NCBI GenBank assembly: GCA_020249435.1
Contig: JADCFQ010000035.1
Location: forward strand, 1-49,153
DNA: 49,153 nt
DNA from: Roseomonas sp.
GTDB taxonomy: Bacteria; Pseudomonadota; Alphaproteobacteria; Acetobacterales; Acetobacteraceae
Direction: 5' to 3'
A program made the position numbers and the translations under genes. The notes under the pieces are model-generated. The model searched no databases. It was not told the origin of the DNA and saw only the letters and a list, made by a program, of their open reading frames with translations. Every line of letters begins with the position of its first letter. Position 1 is the first letter of the stretch. Below, in pieces: positions 24,659 to 33,316 of this stretch.

Positions 24659-26638
24659 TCACCCGCTCTGTTGCAGTAGCGCGATCACTGCGCGCTGCCA
24701 GGCTTCAAAGGCGCTGCTTGCTGCGGCGCCTTTCGCTTCCGCCTCTCTGCTTGCGGTATTCAGCCGCTGCCGCGCGGCCTGTTGTTCCCCGCCGGTGCGA
24801 TCTTCCACCGCCTGACGGGCACGGGTCAGCGCCTGATCGGCTGAACGCGCCTCCCGCGCAGCCAGGCGTGCCGCATCCAGCAAGATGCGGATTTGTTGCA
24901 GCGATGTGATGGTGGCGGCGAGTGCCTCGCGCCCCGGCACATCGGGACCAGTGCGCGCCAGGATTTCCTGCAATCTTTCAACGGAACCCGGCCCGCCTGG
25001 GACGCGGCGGACCGAGGCTTCCAGATCAAACTGCGCGGCTTGCAGCAAGGTGGGATCACCAAGCCCCTGATCCCAGAGAGCTAGGTCCTGGCGTTGATCG
25101 CGTTCAAAGCCTAGGCGGATGGTTTTGGGCGCGGCTTCCAGCTGCGTTTCATGGCGCAGTCCAAACTCACCTTCCGCCGCCACCGTGAACCGCGGCGTGG
25201 CACCGGGGCGGCGCGGCAGATCAATCACCATCACACCACGTGCATCGCGCGGATCAATGGCAAGAGCGGTTTCTTCAATGCGTTTTGATTCAATCGTGAC
25301 GAAGCCGCGCCTTGGTGTGATGCGCGTGATGTCATCGCGGCTGCTGCTTTGGCTTGAAATGCGCAAGTCTCGATCGCGTGCAAAGGCAATCAGGCGTTGA
25401 TCGCCGGGCGATAGCGCGCGCAATTCCGCATCACCCAAAAAGCTTGGCGCATCCGGCCCGCCATAAACCGTGACCAGCCCATCCGGCAGCACGTGGTTTG
25501 ATGTGTTGCGGAAGCGGAGCGCCTGCAAGGGGCGCGTCGCTGCCAAATCCTGCACCCACCAAAGCCGTTCTGCCGGCAGGTTGAGATCCAGGAAAGGCAG
25601 GTTTGCCGTTTCGCCGCTGCGAATCGTCACAGGCTGTTCCAGCGTGAAAGCCACGCGCCCGGCGGCCGCTTCCGCCGCAACATTGACGGCGAGCGGCGCT
25701 GGCGCGGCTTCCGCACGCATGGCGGAACGCGCTGCGGGTGCGGGCGGCGGTGCCATCATTGGTGTGGCCGCCGCTGCCATAGGCTGAGGGCCGGTATCAG
25801 GCGTCACGCGAATGGCTTCCGCAATGCGCACCGGCAATTCAGGGCGCGGCACCGTGATGGGTTCAAAGATCGGCTGACGAAATGCCGCAGCGTCGTCCGA
25901 GACCAACGAAATCCGCACCCCGTCCCAATCACTGCCCGAGGCATTTTCCACCACGGCCCAGCCCATTAGCCGTGCCTGAGCGCCCGTTGCGCCCAACGCG
26001 GGCGCCATCAGCCGATAGGATGGCTTCCAAAGCGGCGCGCCGGCAATGTAGATCACCGCCACCTGCCGCGCGCGATCAGACCTCAGGCGGATTTCGATGC
26101 GCCTTTCATCATCGCTGCGCGCGGCTGCCAGCGCTTCCGCCGCGCGTGCCACACGCGCAGCCAGCGCAGGGTCGGTCAGCGTGACTTCATCACCCGATTT
26201 CAGCAGTACCGAAAGCAAACCACGCGGCCCAATGAGTGAGAGATTCAGTCCCGCATCCGTCTCCGCTGCGGTTGCGATGCGCCCGCGCGCACCCGCCGCT
26301 TCTGCTTCCTGGCCGCGCAAAGCATTCAACAGGCTTGCGCGGTTTTCGAAATCCGCGGGACGAAGCGGCAGGCCGCGAAACGCCTCATTCAGCAAATCCC
26401 GCGCCGGCAGGCTGAGGCCCTCAACACGTCCGGCGGGATCAAGGATCATCAGTGATCGCAACAGATCATCCACATCGCCAAGCGGGGCGCGAAACACGAC
26501 CGGCTGATTGGCCGCCACTTCGCCGGCGCGTTCAATCTGCGCGATGCCGGCGGACGAAAGCGTCACGCCACGAATGGGCATTTCTGCTGCAAGCGCAGCG
26601 GGCGCAATCAGCGTAAGGGCAAGGCTGGTGCGACGCAT
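24659..26638 (-). CDS. DUF4139 (MuiA-like) periplasmic protein
   Basis: About 659 residues from ATG 26638, which starts directly on a good signal peptide (RRTSLALTLIAPAALAAE); a longer frame from 26683 would bury it. The N-terminal strand-rich part (VTLSSAGIAQIERAGEV) is the DUF4140-like domain and the middle to C-terminal part is DUF4139, including IYIAGAPLWKPSYRL and the beta-rich FTLEQPVTIRSGETANLPFLD. A Pro/Ala-rich linker sits at about 295-325. The last 110 residues look helical. The family includes mucoidy inhibitor A; no activity is established. It should be periplasmic. Confidence 0.8.
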   Translation of the reverse strand: MRRTSLALTLIAPAALAAEMPIRGVTLSSAGIAQIERAGEVAANQPVVFRAPLGDVDDLLRSLMILDPAGRVEGLSLPARDLLNEAFRGLPLRPADFENRASLLNALRGQEAEAAGARGRIATAAETDAGLNLSLIGPRGLLSVLLKSGDEVTLTDPALAARVARAAEALAAARSDDERRIEIRLRSDRARQVAVIYIAGAPLWKPSYRLMAPALGATGAQARLMGWAVVENASGSDWDGVRISLVSDDAAAFRQPIFEPITVPRPELPVRIAEAIRVTPDTGPQPMAAAATPMMAPPPAPAARSAMRAEAAPAPLAVNVAAEAAAGRVAFTLEQPVTIRSGETANLPFLDLNLPAERLWWVQDLAATRPLQALRFRNTSNHVLPDGLVTVYGGPDAPSFLGDAELRALSPGDQRLIAFARDRDLRISSQSSSRDDITRITPRRGFVTIESKRIEETALAIDPRDARGVMVIDLPRRPGATPRFTVAAEGEFGLRHETQLEAAPKTIRLGFERDQRQDLALWDQGLGDPTLLQAAQFDLEASVRRVPGGPGSVERLQEILARTGPDVPGREALAATITSLQQIRILLDAARLAAREARSADQALTRARQAVEDRTGGEQQAARQRLNTASREAEAKGAAASSAFEAWQRAVIALLQQSG

Positions 26639-26693
26639 GGGGTTGGCTCCGACGAACGAGGCGATTGATTTAGCTTGCATCAAAACGGCGAAT

Positions 26694-27152
26694 TTAGGGC
26701 GCCTTTACCGGGCGATTGGCATGACTTGCTTGCGGCACACCGCGATTGAGCGACATATGCGAATGCACGCAAAGCCACGCATTGGGCTTGCCATGAAAAA
26801 TCATCGTGGCGCGGCCCGGCCTGTCAAACCGCGTGCCATCCGGGTGAAAGCCCGTACTGGTCCAGGGTGCGACGACAACCACCATGGATTTGTCGTCCGA
26901 GTCCAGCAGATGGGTTTCCGAAAGGGTGAAACGAAAATCCTCGGTCTTCGGCCAGACATTATCCCATTGCGTCGCCTGCCAGGCAGCGAGCCCAGGGATC
27001 ACATCGCGATGTGTGCCAAAGGCGAGCACATCGGGATGGAAAAGCTGGCGCGCGGAAGCGTAATCAACCTCACGCACAAAACCGGCGAAGCGATCCAGCC
27101 ACGCATCGAACCAAGCGCGCGTGGCGGCATCGGCTTTTGGTAGATCGGTCAT
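26694..27152 (-). CDS. NTF2-like (SnoaL/DUF4440) protein
   Basis: 152 residues with the cone-shaped NTF2 pattern: a first helix pair (WFDAWLDRFAGFVREVDYASARQLF), HPDVLAFGTH, a sheet containing SMVVVVAPWTST and GRATMIFHGKPNAWLCVHSHMSL. Such proteins act as hydrolases, isomerases or binding proteins for small molecules, so the fold does not give a specific function. It has no signal peptide and is transcribed separately from the DUF4139 gene, 55 bases away. Confidence 0.8.
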   Translation of the reverse strand: MTDLPKADAATRAWFDAWLDRFAGFVREVDYASARQLFHPDVLAFGTHRDVIPGLAAWQATQWDNVWPKTEDFRFTLSETHLLDSDDKSMVVVVAPWTSTGFHPDGTRFDRPGRATMIFHGKPNAWLCVHSHMSLNRGVPQASHANRPVKAP

Positions 27153-27300
27153 GGCGTGTTTTCCTTCTGCCTTGGTGAAGACAGCCTGATCCGAAGCGGC
27201 AGCGCTTTCAAGTCTTGTGGCCTGAGGCTTGCCGATGATGCTCGGGCGGGCTTAGCCTTGCTGCCCCAGCGTGGACTGCGCGATTGAAAAGGGGGATACC

Positions 27301-28350
27301 ATGCCGAAACTCAGTGCCGATCGTGTCAAGGAAATTGGCCGTACATTATTGATCGCTGCCGGCGCGCCAGCGGATGAGGCGGAAACCGTCGCGCGGCATT
27401 GCACCAGCGCCAATCTGGTGGGCCATGATTCGCATGGGATCATCATGATCCCGGGCTATATTGAAAGGATCAAGGTTGGGCATATCGTGCCCGGTGCGCC
27501 GTGGAAGATTGTGCAGGAATCCGCGACGACATCGGTGATTGATGGGCATTGGGGCTTTGGTTACGTCGCCAATGAAAAGGCCATGCGCTACACCATCGAA
27601 AAGGCGCAGAAATCCAATGTCGCTGCTGCGACTGTGTTTCGGCAGGGCCATATCGGCCGACTCGCGAGTTATCCGCTGATGGCCGCCGAAGCCGGCATGA
27701 TCGGGATATGCACCGCTGATTCTGGGCGTTCACCGAAGGCGGTCGCACCATTCGGCGGACGTGAAGCGCGGCTTGGCACCAACCCGATTTCCATTGCTGT
27801 GCCGTCAGATTTGGCGGGGCCTTTTGTGCTGGATATGGCGACATCAGCCGCTGCCGCCGGCAAGGTGTTTCTCGCGCAAGCGCGCGGGCAGGAAGTACCG
27901 GATGGTTGGGTGATTGGCGCCGATGGCAAGCCCACGCGTGATCCATCGCAGTTGAAGAAGGGCGGCGCGCTACTGCCATTGGGGGGCACGGAAGGCTATA
28001 AGGGTTTTGGCCTGGCCGCGATGGTGGAGATTCTCTGCGGTCTGCTGACTGGTCTTGGCTTTGGTGTTGAACCCACGGGTAGGCATAATGACGGCTGCTT
28101 CATGGCGGTGTTCAAGGTGGATGCCTTCCGCCCGCTTGCGCAATTCAAACAGGAAGTCGCGGATTTTGCGCGCTATCTGAAGGACACACCGCCCGCGGAA
28201 GGCAGCCAGGGCGTCTTCTATCCCGGAGAGCTTGAAGCGATGCGCGAAGCAGATCGCCGCGCCAATGGCATTGAGATCGAAGATAAGACAATTGAGGTAT
28301 TGACCAAGCTCGCCGGCGAATTGGGTGTCGCCGGCAAGCTTGGATTGTAG
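27301..28350 (+). CDS. Ldh-family (malate/L-lactate/ureidoglycolate type) dehydrogenase
   Basis: 349 residues from ATG 27301, which follows AGGGGGA. This fold is unlike Rossmann lactate dehydrogenases. HDSHGIIMIPGYIERI at about 42-57 is the family's signature region; His117 in RQGHIGRL corresponds to the catalytic His of the SNHFG motif; GTNPISIAVP and LDMATSAAAAGKV line the NAD(P) site; and GGALLPLGG...YKGFGLA closes the domain. It reduces or oxidises a 2-oxo/2-hydroxy acid. The neighbouring hydratase and D-2-hydroxyacid dehydrogenase suggest a shared hydroxy-acid pathway, with the exact acid open. Confidence 0.88.
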   Translation: MPKLSADRVKEIGRTLLIAAGAPADEAETVARHCTSANLVGHDSHGIIMIPGYIERIKVGHIVPGAPWKIVQESATTSVIDGHWGFGYVANEKAMRYTIEKAQKSNVAAATVFRQGHIGRLASYPLMAAEAGMIGICTADSGRSPKAVAPFGGREARLGTNPISIAVPSDLAGPFVLDMATSAAAAGKVFLAQARGQEVPDGWVIGADGKPTRDPSQLKKGGALLPLGGTEGYKGFGLAAMVEILCGLLTGLGFGVEPTGRHNDGCFMAVFKVDAFRPLAQFKQEVADFARYLKDTPPAEGSQGVFYPGELEAMREADRRANGIEIEDKTIEVLTKLAGELGVAGKLGL

Positions 28351-28356
28351 CGGCGT

Positions 28357-29112
28357 TCAGGTGAGATCGAAAATGATCTCACCAAACTCCGCAAACCCGG
28401 CCTGCACGCGCTGGCCGGGCGGGACAAAAATGCAGCCCGTATAGGTGCCGGTCGTCACCACCTGACCGGCGCGCAAATGCTCGCCAAGCCCATGCAGATG
28501 ATTGGCGAGCCATACCAAAGGCAGCACGGGATCGCCCGAGGGATTGCCGCCCTTTTGGTCCACCTGCACCGCGCCCGCATAGGATTGCCGCACCGCGAGA
28601 TTGGGCAGATCAAAGCGCCGCCAATCCGCAACATCCGCACCCACCACATAGCCAAGATGCGCTATGTTATCGGCCATGCCTTCAGCAGGTGCCACGATCT
28701 TGTGGTCCGCATAGCGCGATTGCACCAATTCAAGCAGCGGGAAGGCAGCGTCCATCGCATCCAGCACTTCTTCACGGCTATAGGGCGTGCCGCGCGGGGG
28801 CAGATCGCGCTTCAGGCGAAAGGCGACTTCAGTTTCCAGTCCAATAGGGCGCGTATTCGCAACCCCCCAACGCCCACCTGATTGGCGCGCCCCGCTGGCG
28901 GCCATGATGCCGAAATTGGTCGGCTTGCCAGGCGGGGTCGCGCATTTCCAGCCGCCAATGGTGCCGCCAAGCGCCTTCAGCACACCGCGTTGAATGGCGA
29001 AGACCTCCGCCTCATTGCCTGGTGCGGCATCACCAAGATTGGCGATGGGCGCGCCGCCCTTATGGACGGCGACCAGTTTTTCAATCGTGCGGCTAATGGT
29101 TTCAGATGACAT
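28357..29112 (-). CDS. 2-keto-4-pentenoate hydratase-like (MhpD/FAH superfamily)
   Basis: 251 residues from ATG 29112; ATG 29151 lies inside the upstream gene and is less likely. It matches the hydratase/decarboxylase branch of the fumarylacetoacetase fold: GWKCATPP near the active site, LETEVAFRLKRDLP with metal-binding acidic residues, LELVQSRY and VTTGTYTG, with the final VQAGFAEFGEIIF. These enzymes add water to 2-hydroxypentadienoates or decarboxylate oxalocrotonate in meta-cleavage routes. No ring-cleavage dioxygenase is in the window, so another 2-oxo-acid may be used. It follows the hydroxyacid dehydrogenase by 11 bases and should share its mRNA. Confidence 0.85.
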   Translation of the reverse strand: MSSETISRTIEKLVAVHKGGAPIANLGDAAPGNEAEVFAIQRGVLKALGGTIGGWKCATPPGKPTNFGIMAASGARQSGGRWGVANTRPIGLETEVAFRLKRDLPPRGTPYSREEVLDAMDAAFPLLELVQSRYADHKIVAPAEGMADNIAHLGYVVGADVADWRRFDLPNLAVRQSYAGAVQVDQKGGNPSGDPVLPLVWLANHLHGLGEHLRAGQVVTTGTYTGCIFVPPGQRVQAGFAEFGEIIFDLT

Positions 29113-29123
29113 GATCGGCGTAC

Positions 29124-30089
29124 CTATTCGTTCAATTCCGGAATGACCCAAAGCGGTGCCTCACCGCGCGCCACGCGCTGCACATTGTCAAAAGCATTAC
29201 GCAGCCGGGCGATATTGCTGTCCTGGGTGGGGCCGGCCATATGCGCGGTCAGCACAACATTATCCAGATTGAACAGCGGATTATCCGGCGGTGGCGGTTC
29301 CTGATCAAACACATCCAGCCCAGCGCCGGCAATTTGTCCCGATGACAGCGCGCGATAGAGTGCGCCTTCATCCACCACCGGCCCGCGGCTGGTATTGATC
29401 AGGAAGGCGGCGGGCTTCATCAGCGCCAATTCAGCCTCACCCAACAACCCCTTGGTGCTGGCATTGAGCGGCACATGGAGCGAGACGATATCCGAATTCC
29501 GCAGCAATTCCCGATACAGCCGGAAACGCACATTCAATGCGTCTTCGGTTTCCTCGCGCAGCCGCGCAATATCATAGTAATGCACATTCATGCCGAAAGC
29601 CTGCGCCAGCCGCGCGGTCTTTTTGCCGATGGTGCCAAGACCCACAATACCAAGGGTTCGCCCGCGCAGTTCATACAGCTTCGGCGTTTGATTGCCGCGC
29701 CAACGGCCGGCAGCAACATTGGCGTGCTGACGGATCAATTGCCGCGAGACGGCCAGCATCAACAGCACCGCATGTTCGGAAACCGCCGTGGAATTCGCCC
29801 CGCCATTATTGGCAAAAGGCACACCGCCACGCCGCGCTGCCGCGATATCCGCGCGGTCATAACCCGCACTCAAAACCTGGATCAGCTTCAGCTTGGGGGC
29901 GATGGCGTAAAGCTCATCCTTGACGAGCATATCCACGAAGCCGACCAGATATTCGGCCCCCGCCATGGCTTCCTTCCACTCCGCGCCGCCCGGCTTGGCG
30001 ATGCGCAGATCAAAACCATCCGGTGCCATTTCCTGGATCACCGCCTCATCCACCATGGATTGCGTGACAACAACAATACGCGGCTTCAT
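29124..30089 (-). CDS. D-2-hydroxyacid dehydrogenase (phosphoglycerate-dehydrogenase type)
   Basis: 321 residues from ATG 30089, placed by GGAGGAAA just ahead; the longer reading from 30233 is an artefact. The NAD fold has GIVGLGTIGKK (150-155 glycine loop) with Asp173 at the end of the next strand (YYD), favouring NAD. The catalytic Arg235 (NTSRGPVVDE), Glu264 (FDQEPP) and His283 (LTAHMAGPT) are all present. It interconverts a 2-oxo acid and a D-2-hydroxy acid; the substrate is not defined. It leads the operon with the MhpD-like hydratase. Confidence 0.9.
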   Translation of the reverse strand: MKPRIVVVTQSMVDEAVIQEMAPDGFDLRIAKPGGAEWKEAMAGAEYLVGFVDMLVKDELYAIAPKLKLIQVLSAGYDRADIAAARRGGVPFANNGGANSTAVSEHAVLLMLAVSRQLIRQHANVAAGRWRGNQTPKLYELRGRTLGIVGLGTIGKKTARLAQAFGMNVHYYDIARLREETEDALNVRFRLYRELLRNSDIVSLHVPLNASTKGLLGEAELALMKPAAFLINTSRGPVVDEGALYRALSSGQIAGAGLDVFDQEPPPPDNPLFNLDNVVLTAHMAGPTQDSNIARLRNAFDNVQRVARGEAPLWVIPELNE

Positions 30090-30232
30090 GTTTCCTCCGA
30101 ACTCGCTTCCGGGCGCAGCATGAACCGGCGCGCGCCAGCCGCCAAGGGGCGGGATTGCGGCGGGGCTTGGCTGGCGCCATGCTGTTTGGCGTGAAGCGAT
30201 GGGACCAGGGGTGATATCAAGGTGAGGCAGCA

Positions 30233-31465
30233 TTGCGCGCCAGCAAGGTCAGGCCCGGCATGAAGGAAGTCCCTTCGCGGCGCGCCTGGTTCATCCTGGC
30301 GGGAGGATTTCTTGCCTTCACCATCAGCGCCGGCCTGATGCATGCCTATAGTGTTTTTCTGTTGGCTTTCATTGCCGAGTTTCGCTGGACCCGAGCGGAA
30401 AGTTCCATCGCCTATTCGGTCGGGCAGGTAGTGGGCGGCGTTTCATCCCCGCTGGTGGGCGGCATGGTGGATCGGCTTGGCGCGCGGCGCATGGTGCTGC
30501 TGGGTGGCTGCCTGCTGACGCTTGGGTTGCTGGGCAGCGCCTTCGCGACATCGCTTTGGCAAATTGTGCTGCTTTATGGCGTGGTCATGACGCTGGGCGC
30601 CAATTGCATCAGCATGGTAGTGTTCGCGCCGCTGATCTCGCGCCTATTTGTCGCGCGGCGCGGCATGGCCATGTCCATGCTGCAATCTGCCAATGGTTTT
30701 GGCCGCGCGATTTCGGCACCCATTGCGCAGCTGATGGTGAGCGAAGTTGGTTGGCGCAGCGCCTATCTGCTGCAAGCCGGCGTGATGGCGGTGCTGATCT
30801 TGCCGCTGGCGGCGCTATTTCGTGGTGCAGAGCAAACACACATAGCCAAACCCGTCGCTGATAGTGTTCCGCAGCGCGATTGGTCGGTTGCGCAGGCGAT
30901 GCGCACACGGCATTTCTGGCTGCTGTTTATCGTCTATGGCCTGACCAGTATCGGCAGTTTTCTGGTGTCACTCCATCAATTGGCCTTTGCCGTGGATCGC
31001 GGTTTTGATCCGCTCTATGCCGCTTTCGTGCTTGGGCTTGGCAGCTTGCTGGCTTTGCCTGGCGTGATCCTAACTGGGACGATTTCGGATTACATCGGAC
31101 GCGAGGGTGCCGCGATACTCGCTTATGTTATTTCCATCATCGGCGTTGCTGCGGCGCTGCTGATTGATAATGCGGATCAGCATTTATTGTTTTGGGTGCA
31201 TGCGTGTTTCTTCGGCATTACCTGGGGTGCGCGCGGGCCGGCTGTTACGGCGAAAACCGCCGATCTTTTCGGTGGCCCCAGGCTTGGCACCATTCTTGGC
31301 ATGATCACCATCGGTTCCGGTTTGGGCGCTGGGCTTGGCGCCTGGGGCGCGGGTTTCCTGTTCGACCTGAAGGGCAGCTACCAGCTTGGTTTCCTGCTTT
31401 CCATTGCAGCCTATGTGACCGGTGCCTACGTTTTTTGGGCACTACGCAAGCCGGTACAGAGTTGA
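30233..31465 (+). CDS. MFS transporter (monocarboxylate type)
   Basis: 410 residues from TTG 30233, with AAGGTGAGG ahead; ATG 30260 is an alternative that shortens it by nine residues. Twelve membrane helices, with the MFS loop in GGMVDRLGARRM and its twin GTISDYIGREG. SAGLMHAYSVFLLAF in helix 1 and FGRAISAPIAQLM in helix 5 resemble the monocarboxylate/oxalate-formate branch, like the other MFS at 16060. It is divergent from the hydroxyacid-dehydrogenase operon and probably carries a hydroxy or oxo acid used by it. Confidence 0.85.
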   Translation: MRASKVRPGMKEVPSRRAWFILAGGFLAFTISAGLMHAYSVFLLAFIAEFRWTRAESSIAYSVGQVVGGVSSPLVGGMVDRLGARRMVLLGGCLLTLGLLGSAFATSLWQIVLLYGVVMTLGANCISMVVFAPLISRLFVARRGMAMSMLQSANGFGRAISAPIAQLMVSEVGWRSAYLLQAGVMAVLILPLAALFRGAEQTHIAKPVADSVPQRDWSVAQAMRTRHFWLLFIVYGLTSIGSFLVSLHQLAFAVDRGFDPLYAAFVLGLGSLLALPGVILTGTISDYIGREGAAILAYVISIIGVAAALLIDNADQHLLFWVHACFFGITWGARGPAVTAKTADLFGGPRLGTILGMITIGSGLGAGLGAWGAGFLFDLKGSYQLGFLLSIAAYVTGAYVFWALRKPVQS

Positions 31466-31531
31466 AACAGACGCAAGGTACCAGTTGCGGAAAATTTCGT
31501 ATCACCCTGAAGGGCTGAAAATGCCTGAAAG

Positions 31532-31565
31532 CATGGCGTGATCTCATGCAACGGATCACGCCATG
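31532..31565. terminator. strong bidirectional hairpin between convergent genes
   Basis: CATGGCGTGATC (31532-31543) and GATCACGCCATG (31554-31565) form a perfect 12-bp stem with a 10-base loop between the MFS and Bug-receptor stops. Its position suits termination from both sides. Confidence 0.7.
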
Positions 31566-31574
31566 AAGGGCGTA

Positions 31575-32558
31575 TCAGCTTTGCAGCTTGATGCCGGATT
31601 CGCGGATCACCCGCGCCCATTTGGCAAGATCATCAGCAATCCGGGCGCGCATCTGTTCGCTATCGCCATCCACAATATCAAGTCCAAGGCCGGTAAAGCG
31701 CTGGCGCATGGCTGGGTCCGCCAGAATGGCCCGCGATGTGGCCTGTACACGGCTCAGGATGGAATGCGGCGTACCGGCCGGCGCCATGGTGCCGAACCAG
31801 GAACTCGCTTCAAAGCCGGGGAAGCCTTGTTCCACCAGCGTTGGTATATCTGGCGCATTGACTGAACGTACCAAGGTGGTGATGCCAAGCCCGCGCAGCT
31901 GGCCATCGCGCACCATGGGCAGCACGGCGCCGATATTCTGGATGCCAAGCTGCACAGAGCCATTCAGCACATCCGCCATATTCGCACCGCGATAGGGGAT
32001 ATGTTCCATCTTGATACCGGCTTGGCTGCAAAACATTTCGCCGGCGGCATGCTGAGGTGTGCCCACGCCTGGCGTGCCATAGGATACCTTGCCGGGATTG
32101 GCCTTGGCGTAAGCGACCAATTCCTGGATCGTGCGCGGTGGGAAATCCCGGTTCGACACAAAAAGCGATGGCATGGCGAAGGCAAGATGTATCGGCGCCA
32201 AATCCTTTACGGGATCGAAAGGCAGGCGTTGCAGGTTTGGCAGAAGGGTCAGGGCCGCACTGGCCGCCCACATCAACGTATAGCCATCAGGCGCGGATTT
32301 CGCGACACGATCAACGCCAATCGCCCCCGAATTGCCGGCGACGTTTTCCACGACAACCGGCTGGCCCCAGGCTTCAGAAAACCTCTGCGCGAAAATGCGG
32401 CCCGTCACATCCGTGGCGCTGCCGGCGGTGAAGCCGACAACCAGGCGCACCGGCCGGTCCGGCCAATTGGTTTGTGCGAAAGCGCCGCTTGAGGCGCTGA
32501 CACCGATGAACCCGGCGCCACCCAGCAGAACCCGGCGCCGCGAAAGCGATGCTGTCAT
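31575..32558 (-). CDS. Bug-family (TctC-like) substrate-binding protein
   Basis: 327 residues from ATG 32558, fixed by GGAGAGGG ahead; a longer reading is spurious. The N-terminus SLSRRRVLLGGAGFIG is Tat-like and the cut follows AFAQ. The mature protein has the Bug pattern: PDRPVRLVVGFTAGSATDVTGR, VVENVAGNSGAIGVDRVAKS, DGYTLMW and YGTPGVGTPQH. Such receptors serve tripartite tricarboxylate transporters and bind carboxylates. No TctA/TctB genes are in the window, so it is an orphan receptor, which is frequent in lineages with many Bug proteins. Confidence 0.9.
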   Translation of the reverse strand: MTASLSRRRVLLGGAGFIGVSASSGAFAQTNWPDRPVRLVVGFTAGSATDVTGRIFAQRFSEAWGQPVVVENVAGNSGAIGVDRVAKSAPDGYTLMWAASAALTLLPNLQRLPFDPVKDLAPIHLAFAMPSLFVSNRDFPPRTIQELVAYAKANPGKVSYGTPGVGTPQHAAGEMFCSQAGIKMEHIPYRGANMADVLNGSVQLGIQNIGAVLPMVRDGQLRGLGITTLVRSVNAPDIPTLVEQGFPGFEASSWFGTMAPAGTPHSILSRVQATSRAILADPAMRQRFTGLGLDIVDGDSEQMRARIADDLAKWARVIRESGIKLQS

Positions 32559-32680
32559 GATAACCCTCTCCTGTTGGTTTTGGTTGTGCTGGGCATCAAA
32601 TCGCCAGCACTTCAACGGGAGAGTACCGCAGGGGTAGAGCCGCCGTCCATGCGCATCTGCAGGCCAGCGGCGGTGTATTT

Positions 32681-33292
32681 TCAGGCCGAAACCTGCCGCA
32701 CCAGGTCCCGCTTGGCGAGTGCTGCCCCCGCCGCCCAGGCCGGCACAAGGGGCCGGGGCTTTTCGAACCAAAGGCAGGTTTCCTCAATGCCCCGCGCCGG
32801 GCACCAGATGCGCCCTTCGCCAAGCGGGCCGAAGCCCAGCAGGCGGATCACAGCCAAGGAGGCCGCATTATCCGGCTGCACCGCCGCACGCAGGCAATCA
32901 ATATCCATATGCTTGAAGGCCAATTCCACCGCCACCGGCCCCGCTTCGCGCATCAGCCCCTGGCCCTGATACTGCTCACCGAGCCAATAGGTGGTCAGCG
33001 CCACCTTATCATCGCCCGGTGGGCAGACCAGGCTGACCCAGCCGCAAATCGCGCCATCGGATTTCCGTTCCAGCACCAGCGGCAGGGACCGCCTTTCCGC
33101 CGCCGCACCGCGGGCAGAGCTGATCTTCTCCTCCGCCATCGGGGGGGAGAATGGCACGGGCCAGGAGGCAAGGCGCTTGCTGATCGCTTCGGTCATCATC
33201 TCCGCAATGGCTGGGGCATCGCGACCTTCGACGCAGCGCATCCGAAGGCGAGGCGTTTCTGCTACGGGAGCAGATGGGAGAAAAACAACCAT
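32681..33292 (-). CDS. GNAT-family N-acetyltransferase (RimJ/RimL-like)
   Basis: 203 residues. ETPRLRMRCVEGRDAPAIAEMM at the N-terminus, the acetyl-CoA loop YWLGEQYQGQGLMREA (Q-x2-G-x-G/A type) and AVQPDNAASLAVIRLLGFGPLGE at the end define a RimJ/RimL-like GNAT. It would acetylate an amino group of a protein or small molecule. It starts 24 bases after the carotenoid operon's last gene on the same strand and might be read through from it, but a link in function is not evident. Confidence 0.85.
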   Translation of the reverse strand: MVVFLPSAPVAETPRLRMRCVEGRDAPAIAEMMTEAISKRLASWPVPFSPPMAEEKISSARGAAAERRSLPLVLERKSDGAICGWVSLVCPPGDDKVALTTYWLGEQYQGQGLMREAGPVAVELAFKHMDIDCLRAAVQPDNAASLAVIRLLGFGPLGEGRIWCPARGIEETCLWFEKPRPLVPAWAAGAALAKRDLVRQVSA

Positions 33293-33316
33293 AAGGTGTA
33301 TATAGATCGGAAAAAT